This document shows, piece after piece, positions 8,762 through 16,795 of a stretch of DNA of 21,962 bases. Each line of letters opens with the position of its first letter. Position 1 is the first letter of the stretch. A program made the position numbers and the translations under genes. The notes under the pieces are model-generated. The model was not told where the DNA came from. It searched no databases and worked only from the letters and a program-made list of their open reading frames with translations. The stretch is taken from NCBI GenBank assembly GCA_002245135.1, contig NGBS01001372.1, positions 1-21,962 of the forward strand, written 5' to 3'. This DNA comes from Proteromonas lacertae. Lineage: Eukaryota > Sar > Bigyra > Opalinata > Proteromonadidae.

Positions 8762-9591
8762 TGTTTTTATTAATTTTGTTATTTTATTGTTTATTAATTC
8801 AAAAAATGTTTATTGGGGAACGAAATACTTCAGATATAAATATTGATACAGATAAGCTTGCTAAAGATATAGCTGACAAAATAAATATACAACCTACTGA
8901 TCCTGATACTATTGTTAAACCTATTAATAATCATACTGATACTCAAATAAATAATATTATTACACCTGTTAATGATATCAAAACTACTACAAATACTATA
9001 TATGGTAAATGTCAAGAAATATATAATGTTGTAAATAATAGCTCTGGAGGTAGTACTACAATAGTTAATAATTCTGTATCACCTAAATTATTGCATACTG
9101 AATATACATATTGGTCAGTTAATTTTTATATATTTCAAGATGGTTCCATCAATCAATATGAATCTACTGTAAAAGTACCTATAAAAATACAAATGTTTGA
9201 ACATTTTATGAGAATCAAGATATACAATGGCCTTGTTTTAAAAAATCATGATGATGGTTATGGATTTATATTATATCTAGATGACAATCATGTTATTAAA
9301 GCTGAACCAGGTAAAGAAGATTTATTGCAACAATATTATAACAAATTATTAGAAACATACTTTGTAGATGGTAGTAATGGAATATACTTCCCTATACAAG
9401 GTGTAATAAATGAAACTTCACAACCTGCAATTAATGATTATGGATGTTTTTGGCCTATATTAAGAAATAATAATAATAAATGTAATCTTTATATAGAACG
9501 AAAAGGTCTTGATGCATATTCATATCAAGCATTCCCACCTCAAGTTATTATAACAGAGTGGATGGATACAGGTGTTACAGAACCATTTTAA
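8761..9591 (+). CDS. Membrane-anchored spike/fibre-like element protein
   Basis: The ATG at 8761 shares its A with the stop codon of the ATPase gene, suggesting coupled translation. The 276-residue protein begins with a hydrophobic helix (about residues 2-17, mostly Leu, Ile, Phe) that should act as a signal anchor. A helical, Asp/Thr/Asn-rich stalk-like segment follows to about residue 85, a Ser/Gly hinge lies near residues 92-96, and the C-terminal ~170 residues look globular and beta-rich with several aromatic residues and two cysteines. Stalk plus globular head at the end of the capsid block suggests a receptor-binding spike or a virion membrane protein. This is inference from architecture; no family is recognised. 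Confidence 0.5.
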   Translation: MFLLILLFYCLLIQKMFIGERNTSDINIDTDKLAKDIADKINIQPTDPDTIVKPINNHTDTQINNIITPVNDIKTTTNTIYGKCQEIYNVVNNSSGGSTTIVNNSVSPKLLHTEYTYWSVNFYIFQDGSINQYESTVKVPIKIQMFEHFMRIKIYNGLVLKNHDDGYGFILYLDDNHVIKAEPGKEDLLQQYYNKLLETYFVDGSNGIYFPIQGVINETSQPAINDYGCFWPILRNNNNKCNLYIERKGLDAYSYQAFPPQVIITEWMDTGVTEPF

Positions 9592-9726
9592 TCTTTATTA
9601 TGATTATTTTATTATGTTTATTATAAAATTTATTATATTTTTATTATATTATATGATTTTTATTAAATTACGCATATTTTTAAACCCTGTCCCAAATCAT
9701 TTTAAGATAAAGATTCGTTTTAAAAT

Positions 9727-10206
9727 TTAGAGTATGTTTATCGTAGTTTGATCATTGTTTCCTTTAACTTCTTCTTGTGCTTCTTCTTCCTCATCATCAT
9801 CACTATCATCAAATATATAATTCTTCTTTACATAATGTTTCAACATAGGATTCTTCTTCAAATGAACACTTCCCATTCCTTCAGGTAGTGTTAACCATTC
9901 AATATACTTATCAAACACTGCAAAATAATGTCTATTTAATCCTCTTGGTTTTACTGATGGTTTAATATCGAAAAGCATCATGTAATATCTCTTATCACTG
10001 TACTTTGTCCACATCTTTTGATGACAAATAGCACAGAATTCATTATAAGACTTTATCTCTTCCTTAGGTAATGGACTATCTAAAACTGCACTTATATTAT
10101 GGTTAAAATATAAGTAAAACTTACATGTTCCACATATACACTTATCTAAATAATCTTCATTATTTCTAAATGAACAAAAGAAAGCAAAGTTTACTGAAGC
10201 ACACAT
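9727..10206 (-). CDS. Cysteine-rich, zinc-ribbon-like element protein
   Basis: An open frame of 159 residues with ATG at 10206, convergent with the capsid block. The N-terminal half has cysteines at about residues 2, 11, 23, 25 and 28 (CICGTC) and a CAICH pair near residues 57-61, which could form one or two zinc-binding sites. The C-terminal 30 residues are strongly acidic (runs of Asp and Glu around residues 133-148). I recognise no family. A zinc-ribbon with an acidic tail could be a transcription or regulatory factor, but that is only a guess from composition. The frame looks whole. It is the rightmost gene assigned to the element; host-type introns are absent. Confidence 0.45.
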   Translation of the reverse strand: MCASVNFAFFCSFRNNEDYLDKCICGTCKFYLYFNHNISAVLDSPLPKEEIKSYNEFCAICHQKMWTKYSDKRYYMMLFDIKPSVKPRGLNRHYFAVFDKYIEWLTLPEGMGSVHLKKNPMLKHYVKKNYIFDDSDDDEEEEAQEEVKGNNDQTTINIL

Positions 10207-10259
10207 ATTTTATATTTTTTTGATAAAAAACGGTTTTTTCAAAAATGCCAGGAAAATCA

Positions 10260-10294
10260 AAACTGTTTCTTTTTTCTGTTTATAACAACAGTTT
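10260..10294. repeat. 8-bp inverted repeat upstream of cysteine-rich gene
   Basis: AAACTGTT (10260-10267) and AACAGTTT (10287-10294) are perfect reverse complements around a 19-base T-rich loop. It lies about 55 bases upstream of the 10206 start codon. It could be a regulatory palindrome of that gene or part of the element terminus. Confidence 0.4.
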
Positions 10295-10449
10295 CTCGTC
10301 AGAATTTCGATTTATTAAAAAATATAGAATACTGCAGATAATTCTTTAAATATATATTTTTGATACTATTTAAATTCTTTTGAATGTTTTTAACTACACT
10401 ATATAAATCCATTATTAATTTGATAAATGAAAAAAATAACTAAAAAAAA

Positions 10450-10534
10450 GTAAGAACGTATTCTGTAGCTTGGCCACCACACTATTTAATCACTAAGTCC
10501 TAGCTAGGCTACACAGGACACGCTACTTACTTAC
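10450..10534. repeat. Three nested inverted repeats, candidate structured RNA
   Basis: GTAAG (10450-10454) pairs with CTTAC (10530-10534), GTAGC (10465-10469) with GCTAC (10522-10526), and GTCCT (10497-10501) with AGGAC (10515-10519). The three pairs are nested in the right order to fold into one long interrupted hairpin. Base composition is well above the local GC level. No tRNA, 5S or spliceosomal RNA signature was recognised in it. Confidence 0.4.
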
Positions 10535-10561
10535 ATAGAAATACATTTCTTATTATATAAA

Positions 10562-10595
10562 GTAGCTACCCTGCCGGGGTAGAACAGGTAGCTAC
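10562..10595. repeat. GC-rich hairpin with GTAGCTACC arms
   Basis: GTAGCTACCCTG (10562-10573) pairs with CAGGTAGCTAC (10585-10595), leaving one bulged base and an 11-base loop. The core GTAGCTAC of each arm is itself a palindrome, so the site also allows other pairings. It is the most stable-looking stem in the window. The function, whether terminator, element end or RNA domain, is not known. Confidence 0.5.
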
Positions 10596-10724
10596 CTTTC
10601 TATTTATACACTTTATTTCTACTATCCTACACTACAAACTATTAAAAACATAAAAATAAATTTTAACCCATAAATTTATTCACACACTAAAATATATACA
10701 CAATTTTAAATTCACCGCTTGCTC

Positions 10725-10835
10725 CAGTATAACCCGTACCAAAAACTAATTCACACTCAAATCGCTTATTCTTACCTGTAGAAGGCACCTAAGAATAGTC
10801 TGGTACGGTTTACCCACATACAGTGATATTCTTAC
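10725..10835 (-). ncRNA. Candidate structured small RNA (weak U5-like features)
   Basis: On the minus strand, TATTCTTA and TAAGAATA form an 8-bp stem (10771-10778 and 10794-10801 region) around a loop containing GCCTTCTAC, which resembles U5 loop 1 (GCCUUUUAC). About 30 bases downstream is AGTTTTTGG, similar to an Sm-binding site, and AACCGTACC can pair with GGTACGGGTT around the whole unit. Against U5, the loop is 15 rather than 11 bases, the conserved sequence after the stem is not seen, and the 3' hairpin is unclear. The structured nature is seen directly; the U5 identity is a low-confidence inference. Confidence 0.2.
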
Positions 10836-10847
10836 GGTTATACATAT

Positions 10848-11760
10848 ATGTTCACTAAAGAAATTTGAATTAATAAAACACATAAAAGAACTTCTTGAAA
10901 TTGTATGGAATATACACGATCATGATGTTGGTATGTATAACAAATTAAGAATATCGCCCTTATTGATTAACACAAGAACAAAAGATTTGATAAAAGGGAA
11001 TAATCTAAATACAAAAACAATAGAAGAATTACAGGAGAGATATAAAATATTACAGAATCTAACACAACAAATAAAACGATTATCAGCTCCAATATCTCAT
11101 GTTGTTCCAAGCAAGCCAAAAACAAGTATAGGAAAAGACACAACAAAAGCAAATCCTTTAAATCCAAAACAAATCTTACAAGCGAGAAAGAAAACAGCTC
11201 CAGCAGCAATGATTTCTGTATTTTTAATTCGTTATTTTTGTTATTATTTAATAGAGAATTCAACCTCCATTAAGTACTCCTAGATCAGATATATCATTAA
11301 CACCTCCACAGAGATTTACAAAGACATTTGTAGCTAAAACTGAAACTGTTCAACTTCCTAAAGAACCAAATAATAACAACAATAACAATAATATAGAAGA
11401 AGTAGAAAATGAGAAAGATTTGCTTATAAGAGTTATTCAGCAGAAACTAGCTGATTTGAAGTTAAGCTTAGACAAAACACCAAGATTGTACAAAGATTTA
11501 AGTATTCCTATTGATTTGATAAATTCAAAAACAAAAACATTGATTGAAGGAAAGAATCTTCAACATAAATCATTGAAGTATTTGCAAGATAAACAAAAAG
11601 ATGTTGATTATGTAATAAGCCAATTAAGAGTATTAATATTTATAATCCCATATATAATAAATAGATAACAGAAGCAGTATCAAAGCAATCTTCATTAGAT
11701 AAACAGAAAAAAGTGATAATAGCAAAGAGAAAAAACACAGCTCCTTCCAGATTAAGGTAA
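10848..11760 (+). CDS. Unrecognised host gene with two tandem helical modules
   Basis: Three exons joined by introns at 11218-11254 and 11630-11664, both GTAT...TAG and both keeping frame. The protein of about 280 residues consists of two related halves. Each has a helical lead-in, a core starting MYNKLRISPLLI in copy 1 and LYKDLSIPIDLI in copy 2, a T-K-x-LI-x-G-x-NL stretch, a second amphipathic helix, and a basic tail ending ARKKTAPAA or AKRKNTAPSR. A Pro/Thr-rich linker and an Asn run (about 11369-11390) separate them. The best start is ATG 10848, but one base shift separates it from the frame holding helix 1 of copy 1; ATG 10933 is the next in-frame start. The same core module recurs in the gene at 20214-21962. 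The helical pattern recalls TFIIS N-terminal/LEDGF IBD bundles, which is only a fold-level guess. Confidence 0.6.
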
Positions 11761-11879
11761 ATCATATTATTACTCGTAATTATTAATATTTTGAGTGTTT
11801 TTTGTTTAAACATAATTAATACTATGTATTTTAATAATACGCTGTATTTATTTAAAATTTGAAATATTTAAAGAACCAG

Positions 11880-12587
11880 ATGAGTAGAAGGGATAATCCA
11901 TATATACCTAAAACTAATAAAATTAAATTGTTGGTTTTAGGAGATGCTGGTATTCTTACTCTTGATTTTTATTGTATTTAGCTGTTGGAAAGACGAGTGT
12001 GACTAGATATTTCACCAGATCAACATTTGAACAGAATTATATTGCGACTCTTGGAATTGACTATGAAACAAGAAGATTCACTGTAGATGGTGAAGATGTT
12101 TCTCTTCAAGTATTTCAATTAGATATATTGTTAGATATGGGATACAGCTGGTCAAGAAAAGTTTCGTTCAATAACAAAAGCATATTATAAAGGAAGTAAT
12201 GGTGTTGTTTTAATGTATGATATAACATTGAGAACTTCCTTTGATCATATTAACCAATGGGTTCCAGAGATTTATAAAGAAACAGATATAAATATAGCAA
12301 TGATTCTAGTAGGAAATAAACATGATTTAGAAAAAGAGAGAGTATTTTATTGTTAAATTATTCAATAGGTTGTAAGTGAACAAGAAGGAATTGATTTGGC
12401 AAAGAAATTCAACTTAAAATATATAGAAACAAGTGCTAAAACAGGTTGGAAAGTAGATGATGTATTTACCGAGATTGCAAGTCAAATACTTCATAGTTCC
12501 CAATACAAAGAGAAAAAAGAAAAACTAAGTCATGAGTCAGTAACAATAAAAGAAGAAAAACAACCTGAAAAAAAGAAATGTTGTTAA
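11880..12587 (+). CDS. Rab-family small GTPase
   Basis: Four exons (11880-11949, 11982-12109, 12135-12341, 12369-12587) split by introns of 32, 25 and 27 nt give 207 residues with no break. All G motifs are present: P-loop GDAAVGKTS (about residues 22-30), switch I with TLGIDYE, WDTAGQEKFRS, GNKHDL and ETSAK. The Rab-type segment after switch II (ITKAYYKGSNGVVLMYDIT) is clear. The C-terminus is Lys-rich and ends in CC, the substrate for double geranylgeranylation, so the protein should cycle on a membrane of the endomembrane system. Switch I has LGIDYETRRF where most Rabs have IGVDFK, so the subfamily cannot be assigned. Its 3' end is 37 bases from the convergent Ctf4 gene. Confidence 0.95.
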
Positions 12588-12624
12588 TTTGTATGTTAGT
12601 TAATTGTAAATAAATAATAATAAA

Positions 12625-15435
12625 TTACCTTCTCTTATTTTTAGTATTTAAACTATCACTCTCCTCTAATTTTCTCTTTTGAGCAATATCAGGAATACAC
12701 TCATTAACTTCAGGTATAAAATCCAAACCTTCATATTTATTAAATATTTTTCGATGTTCATCTAATTCTTCAGCTAGAGATGTTAATTGTCCTTTCATAG
12801 CAAGACTATTAGCAATTTCAAATGATTTTTCTGTAGTAAAATGATTAGAAACATCTCTACATCTCTCAATCTTTTCAGAATTTAATGCTTCAACCAAATG
12901 CACTAATAAATCTTTATCTATCTTTTTACATAATGAATTCATTGTTTCATCATCCACAAATCCACCTAATCTTTTTATTAATTGATACTAGTAAATAATA
13001 TATTAAAAATAAAAATATACATGTTTCAAAAGTATTAATTTCTGTATATATCCTTGATCAGCCTCTGCAGTTGAACTTGATATCAATAATGGAACATGTA
13101 ATGGAATTGTTGATAAGACTGGTGGTTTTAATGTTCTTGGGTATAACGCAGTAGCATGTAAAACAGCGCATAAACATTTATCTTCAGTTACACTAACCAG
13201 CCAATGTGTTAATTCTAATAATAACAAATAACAAAGTTATACTAGCAGTCTTACAACAATTCTCATCATTTGTATCTAGGATTGGAACCCATTGATAGCC
13301 ATAAGAAGTTACTAAAGTACATAATAATCCATTTGAAGTATAATAAACAGGATATCCAATAGTCGAAAAACCAATCCATTCAATTGTAGTTTTAGAACAA
13401 TTCAAACTTCCTTCTGCTATTTTATAATTTGTATTTACATCTATTAATTGATAAGATATATTCTGTGCTTCTCCAGTTGGTAAACTTGAATGATATATAA
13501 TGAATAATTGTGAATCATAACCAACCATTGAGATTATACTACCAGGTGATAATATAGGTATTAATTGTAAACCAGTATGTGTAAAGAATCTAATAATAGA
13601 AGATCCATTATGATTTACTGCAACAGCACACCACTTATTACCAGCAGCAATACAGATAGTTTCTTCATCTGGATTCAATACAGCATACCATTCATCTGTA
13701 GTACTATTCAATGGTCTAAAATACAATGAAATTGGTTTTCTTTTATGCGATAATTCATCAAAATCTGTTCTTCCTGATGTAGCAAAGAATGCTGAATTGT
13801 CTGTTAATGTTCCATATGAATATCCTTCAGTTTCACTGATTGTAAAGTTCTTATGTTTATAAACATCATTAAATGTTACTGAAATTGAATTTTTTTTCTC
13901 TTCTTTTCTTGTAATAATACAACCAGTGTAATTCCAACATAAATATCTTCTATTCTCTTCAACTGGAGTGGATGATGGTTGGAATGGTCTTTGCATGGCT
14001 GTCATCATATTATCACAATTCAAAATCACTGCATTTCCATTAGCATTATCTTCATCATCATATAATTCACCTTTCTTTTCTAATTCTCTTTCTTTTGCTT
14101 CAACTAAATCCAAATCATCAATTAATTCATCATCTTCATCTTCAATATCATTATCATTTTGTTTATCTACTTTTTTGGACATTGACTTTTTAAATGATTT
14201 ATTCTTACTTCCTTCATTATTATCATCTTCTTCTAATGGTCCTATATCATCATCATTTACATTTACATTATTGTTATTATTATTAGTTTCTCCTTCAATA
14301 TCATCAGGTATATCTTCATCTTCTAATGCTTCGTCTTCAATATATTTCTCTTTCAATTCACTTCCTTTCTTCAGTTTATTCAACTTTTCTGAAGATGGTT
14401 TTGGTTTTAGATTTGTTAGTTCTAAAAATGGAGATGGTAAATTATCATCGATTATATTCTTATATATTCCATATTGTCCATCAATATCCATTACTACAGC
14501 TTCATTTGCTTCTATTTATAATAAATAAATAAATATACTTTTATTCCATTGTATTTGACAGCATCTTTTAGCATCAATATCTTCAGTTTTAATACACTTT
14601 TTATTCTCCACATCCCATACACATATTGTAGAATTACAACTACTACTCAATAGATACAAATCATTTGGACTGAATGCGACAATATCAATATTCTCATTAG
14701 CAGATTCAGACAATACAAACAATTCATTCCATGTCTTATATTCTATTATAGCTATATCATTATGTTTTGGAATTGCTAAGTATTTGTTGTTATTACTCCA
14801 ACTACATTGACCTTTGTATTCATTGGCTATTCCAACTACTGGAGCATATTGTGTGAATGTTTTACAACAAGTTTTGATTTGATATCCCATATTTTGATAT
14901 TACCATCTGCACTTGTACTTACTAAATACTCATCTGTCTTATTGAAGGATAAAGAAGTGACTGGTTTTGTATGTCCTCTTAATTCACCCACATTTTGATC
15001 CAAATGGGATTACAAGCATTATAGCTGAGTTGTCAGATCCAACAGCTCTATATAGATATAATATATTCGGAATATATACAGTAATTTCTCATCTTTCGTC
15101 AAAGCTAAACATCTGATAGGCTGCTGTAATGTATATATTGTATTCTTTTCACTAGCTTCTGGAAATGAATAACTAATAACAGAGTGAGTATCAGTTTCCT
15201 AAGTATAATCTTAAACCAGAATCGTTAAGCGTACAACAATTAATTTCTTCATCTTCTAGAGATAAAAGTAATTTATGTTTTCCTTCCGAATCATATAAAG
15301 CAACCTAATTAATGAAAATTGAGAAAATACTGAACAATCACTTCCACAAGTCACAACACTCGATCCATCTTTAGTATAACTACAATCACATGGGAATGAA
15401 TGAGCAAAAATAAACTTGATTGATGAAGCTTCCAT
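12625..15435 (-). CDS. WDHD1: Replisome adaptor Ctf4 / WDHD1 (AND-1)
   Basis: Six exons from ATG 15435: 15331-15435, 15080-15304, 14539-15047, 13243-14511, 13021-13214, 12625-12987; introns are 26-33 nt. About 885 residues. The N-terminal part is a WD40 propeller (CGSDCSVALYDSEG, LRGHTKPVTSLSFN, GNIKIWDI, ICVWDVENKK). A long acidic Asn/Asp/Glu-rich linker follows, then the Ctf4 middle beta-propeller (SepB domain) starting with RRYLCWNYTGCII, and a C-terminal helical part. Ctf4 trimers link the CMG helicase to DNA polymerase alpha and other client proteins at forks in the nucleus. The protein ends soon after the helical domain, so like yeast Ctf4 it lacks the HMG box of animal WDHD1. About three single-base frame shifts lie in the WD40 part between 15220 and 14840; the rest is open. 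Confidence 0.9.
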
Positions 15436-15512
15436 TTTCAATTATTTCGCGCCAAGCTTTATCAAACTTTATCACAAATCAAGCTTATTTAAATTGTATT
15501 TTGACTAATTCA
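15436..15512. promoter_or_regulatory. Shared promoter of Ctf4 and Iwr1 genes with E2F-like site
   Basis: Only 77 bases separate the divergent start codons. TTTCGCGCC at 15445-15453 matches the E2F/DP consensus (TTTSSCGC) and stands out as the only CpG-rich spot in an AT-rich spacer. It lies about 10 bases from the Ctf4 start. In animals and plants many replication genes are driven in G1/S through such sites, so regulation of the Ctf4 gene is a natural inference. Two AAGCTT sites flank a TTTATCA repeat (15455-15485). Confidence 0.5.
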
Positions 15513-16657
15513 ATGACAACTGTGTTGTGTGTGAAAAAGAAAAGCATCAGATACGTTTAAAGATAGTCTATATGTGAATGCAAATAAGAAATTAAAGATT
15601 GATGTAAGTGATTTAGAATTGGCCAAAGAAGAGAAAACTGTATATATAGAATATAATACTGTAGAGTAATATATAAGCCACATTGAATCTATACCAGCAT
15701 CTTGTAGTAAAGAAGAAATAGAATCAACCCTTTTATCACATTTCATACAAAAAGGAGAAGAAAAAGATAATGAAAATACATCATCAAAACGAATTAAAAT
15801 AGTTAATATAAAAATACCGTATATTATAAATTTGATTTACAGTATTTAGACAACATCCTTCAAAAGTTACATGTAATGGTGTGCCAATGAAATCAGTAGC
15901 AACTCCAATATTATCTCCAGCTGAAAGAATAATGGATAAAGCAATATATGATGCATTTAATTCAAACTTATATGATGATATATTTAGAGCAGTTTCAATG
16001 GGAAAGATATTAATTTTCAACGTCCTCTTGCTGATGGTGTTACTGCATTTATGGCTGCATGTGCTGCAGGTAATATGGAAATGATGGAAAGACTTAGGAA
16101 TCTTGGAGCAAAAGCAAATGTATATTTATTTTTTATGTTTATATACTGTGTTTTAGATAAGAAATTTTGAAAATGAAAATGCTATAGATATTGTCAATAG
16201 AATATACAAACCAATGCATCCTGATTCTCCAGAATATTATCATTTGATAGAAGTGTTAATGGAATTAATAAATGAAGATGATACAAAAGATGAGTTGAAT
16301 ATGTATGATAATCAAAGTGATGTAGTTTATGATTATTATATAAAAACAGATGAAGTTCCAGAAGAAGATCTCAATAATGATGAATTATATAATGAACTAT
16401 TAGATTTCAGTTATAATGAAGATAAAGAGGATGAAAATGATGATGAAAAAGACAGTGAAGATGAGAATAACTCTGAGAATGATTATCCTGATGAAGAAAG
16501 TGATGATAATAGTAATAACAAAGGAATGGAATATGATGATGATGAATATATGGATAATGAAATGGATAATTCAGATGATGGAAATTGTGGAAGTGATAAA
16601 GAGATGAATGATTTAGAAGAATATTATGGTGAAGATGGTAATGATTATTATGAATAA
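15513..16657 (+). CDS. Ankyrin-repeat Iwr1 / SLC7A6OS protein (RNA polymerase II nuclear import)
   Basis: Starts with ATG 15513. The N-terminus (VLCVKKK then ASDTFKDSLYV) has the basic motif plus helix that opens Iwr1 proteins. A central stretch gives an ankyrin repeat (DGVTAFMAACAAGNMEMMERLRNLG) and part of a following one, joined across an intron at 16120-16156. Then, in one open frame (16157-16657), come SDVVYDYYIKTDE and an acidic tail with SENDYPDEESDD, both diagnostic of the Iwr1 domain (human SLC7A6OS has DYVYDIYYLET and SENNWRNEYPEEES). Iwr1 binds assembled RNA polymerase II and, with importin alpha, brings it into the nucleus. Another intron probably lies at 15802-15842. Three or four single-base shifts and one in-frame TAA (about 15668) interrupt the first 500 bases. 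The ankyrin part is unexpected for the family. Confidence 0.75.
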
Positions 16658-16734
16658 TGAGTTTTTATTTTTTTTAATTTATTGTTATTCTGTTTTTTGA
16701 GTATTTTAAAAACAAACACTAACAAAATAAAACT

Positions 16735-16736
<2 letters not shown>

Positions 16737-16767
<31 letters not shown>
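16737..16767. repeat. (TA)n microsatellite
   Basis: About 31 bases of perfect TA repeat in the gap between the convergent Iwr1-like and PI31 genes. Probably variable in length between individuals or copies. No role is evident beyond the shared 3' gap. Confidence 0.9.
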
Positions 16768-16770
<3 letters not shown>

Positions 16771-16795
16771 ACAAAAGAATAAACAAAAAACACAT

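Larger units (their letters stand above)
1..10206. mobile_element. Polinton-like virus / adintovirus-type element (fossil), left end outside window
   Basis: The block carries a single jelly-roll penton-type protein, a double jelly-roll-type major capsid protein, a P-loop packaging ATPase and an adenain-type protease, the morphogenesis set shared by Polintons, Polinton-like viruses and adintoviruses. Genes run on both strands and none shows the tiny GTAT...TAG introns of the neighbouring host genes. The capsid block (5485-9591) looks whole, while the left part is broken in roughly eight places. No protein-primed DNA polymerase or retroviral-type integrase is visible, so they were lost or lie left of base 1. 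Terminal inverted repeats and target-site duplication cannot be judged with one end missing. The right limit is uncertain and may lie anywhere in 10207-10847. It is probably a fairly recent insertion, since the long capsid frames are still open; that is inference. Confidence 0.85.
10207..10847. other. Gene-free junction with GC-richer, stem-forming segments
   Basis: No convincing coding frame lies here on either strand. The first 230 bases are AT-rich and contain one hairpin. Bases 10450-10600 and about 10720-10840 are clearly richer in G and C than the surroundings and contain several nested inverted repeats, listed separately. The stretch lies between the last element gene and the first intron-bearing host gene, so it may hold the element's right terminus, a structured RNA, or both. 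No target-site duplication can be tested without the left end. Confidence 0.5.

Noticed and set aside
1-10206. DNA polymerase B or integrase genes of the element
   Set aside because: No frame shows polymerase motifs or an integrase zinc-binding/catalytic pattern; they may lie left of the window.
10765-10778. ATTCTTACCTG on the plus strand, one mismatch from the U1 snRNA 5' end
   Set aside because: No U1 stem-loop I sequence, Sm site or 3' hairpin follows on that strand; the match is probably chance within a stem.
10430-10850. tRNA or 5S rRNA gene in the GC-rich island
   Set aside because: No cloverleaf with a T-arm (GGTTCRA) or 5S internal control region could be found on either strand.
13968-14532. 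Plus-strand Ser-rich open frames
   Set aside because: They mirror the acidic Asp/Glu/Asn linker of the Ctf4 gene on the other strand, which has clear family motifs on both sides.
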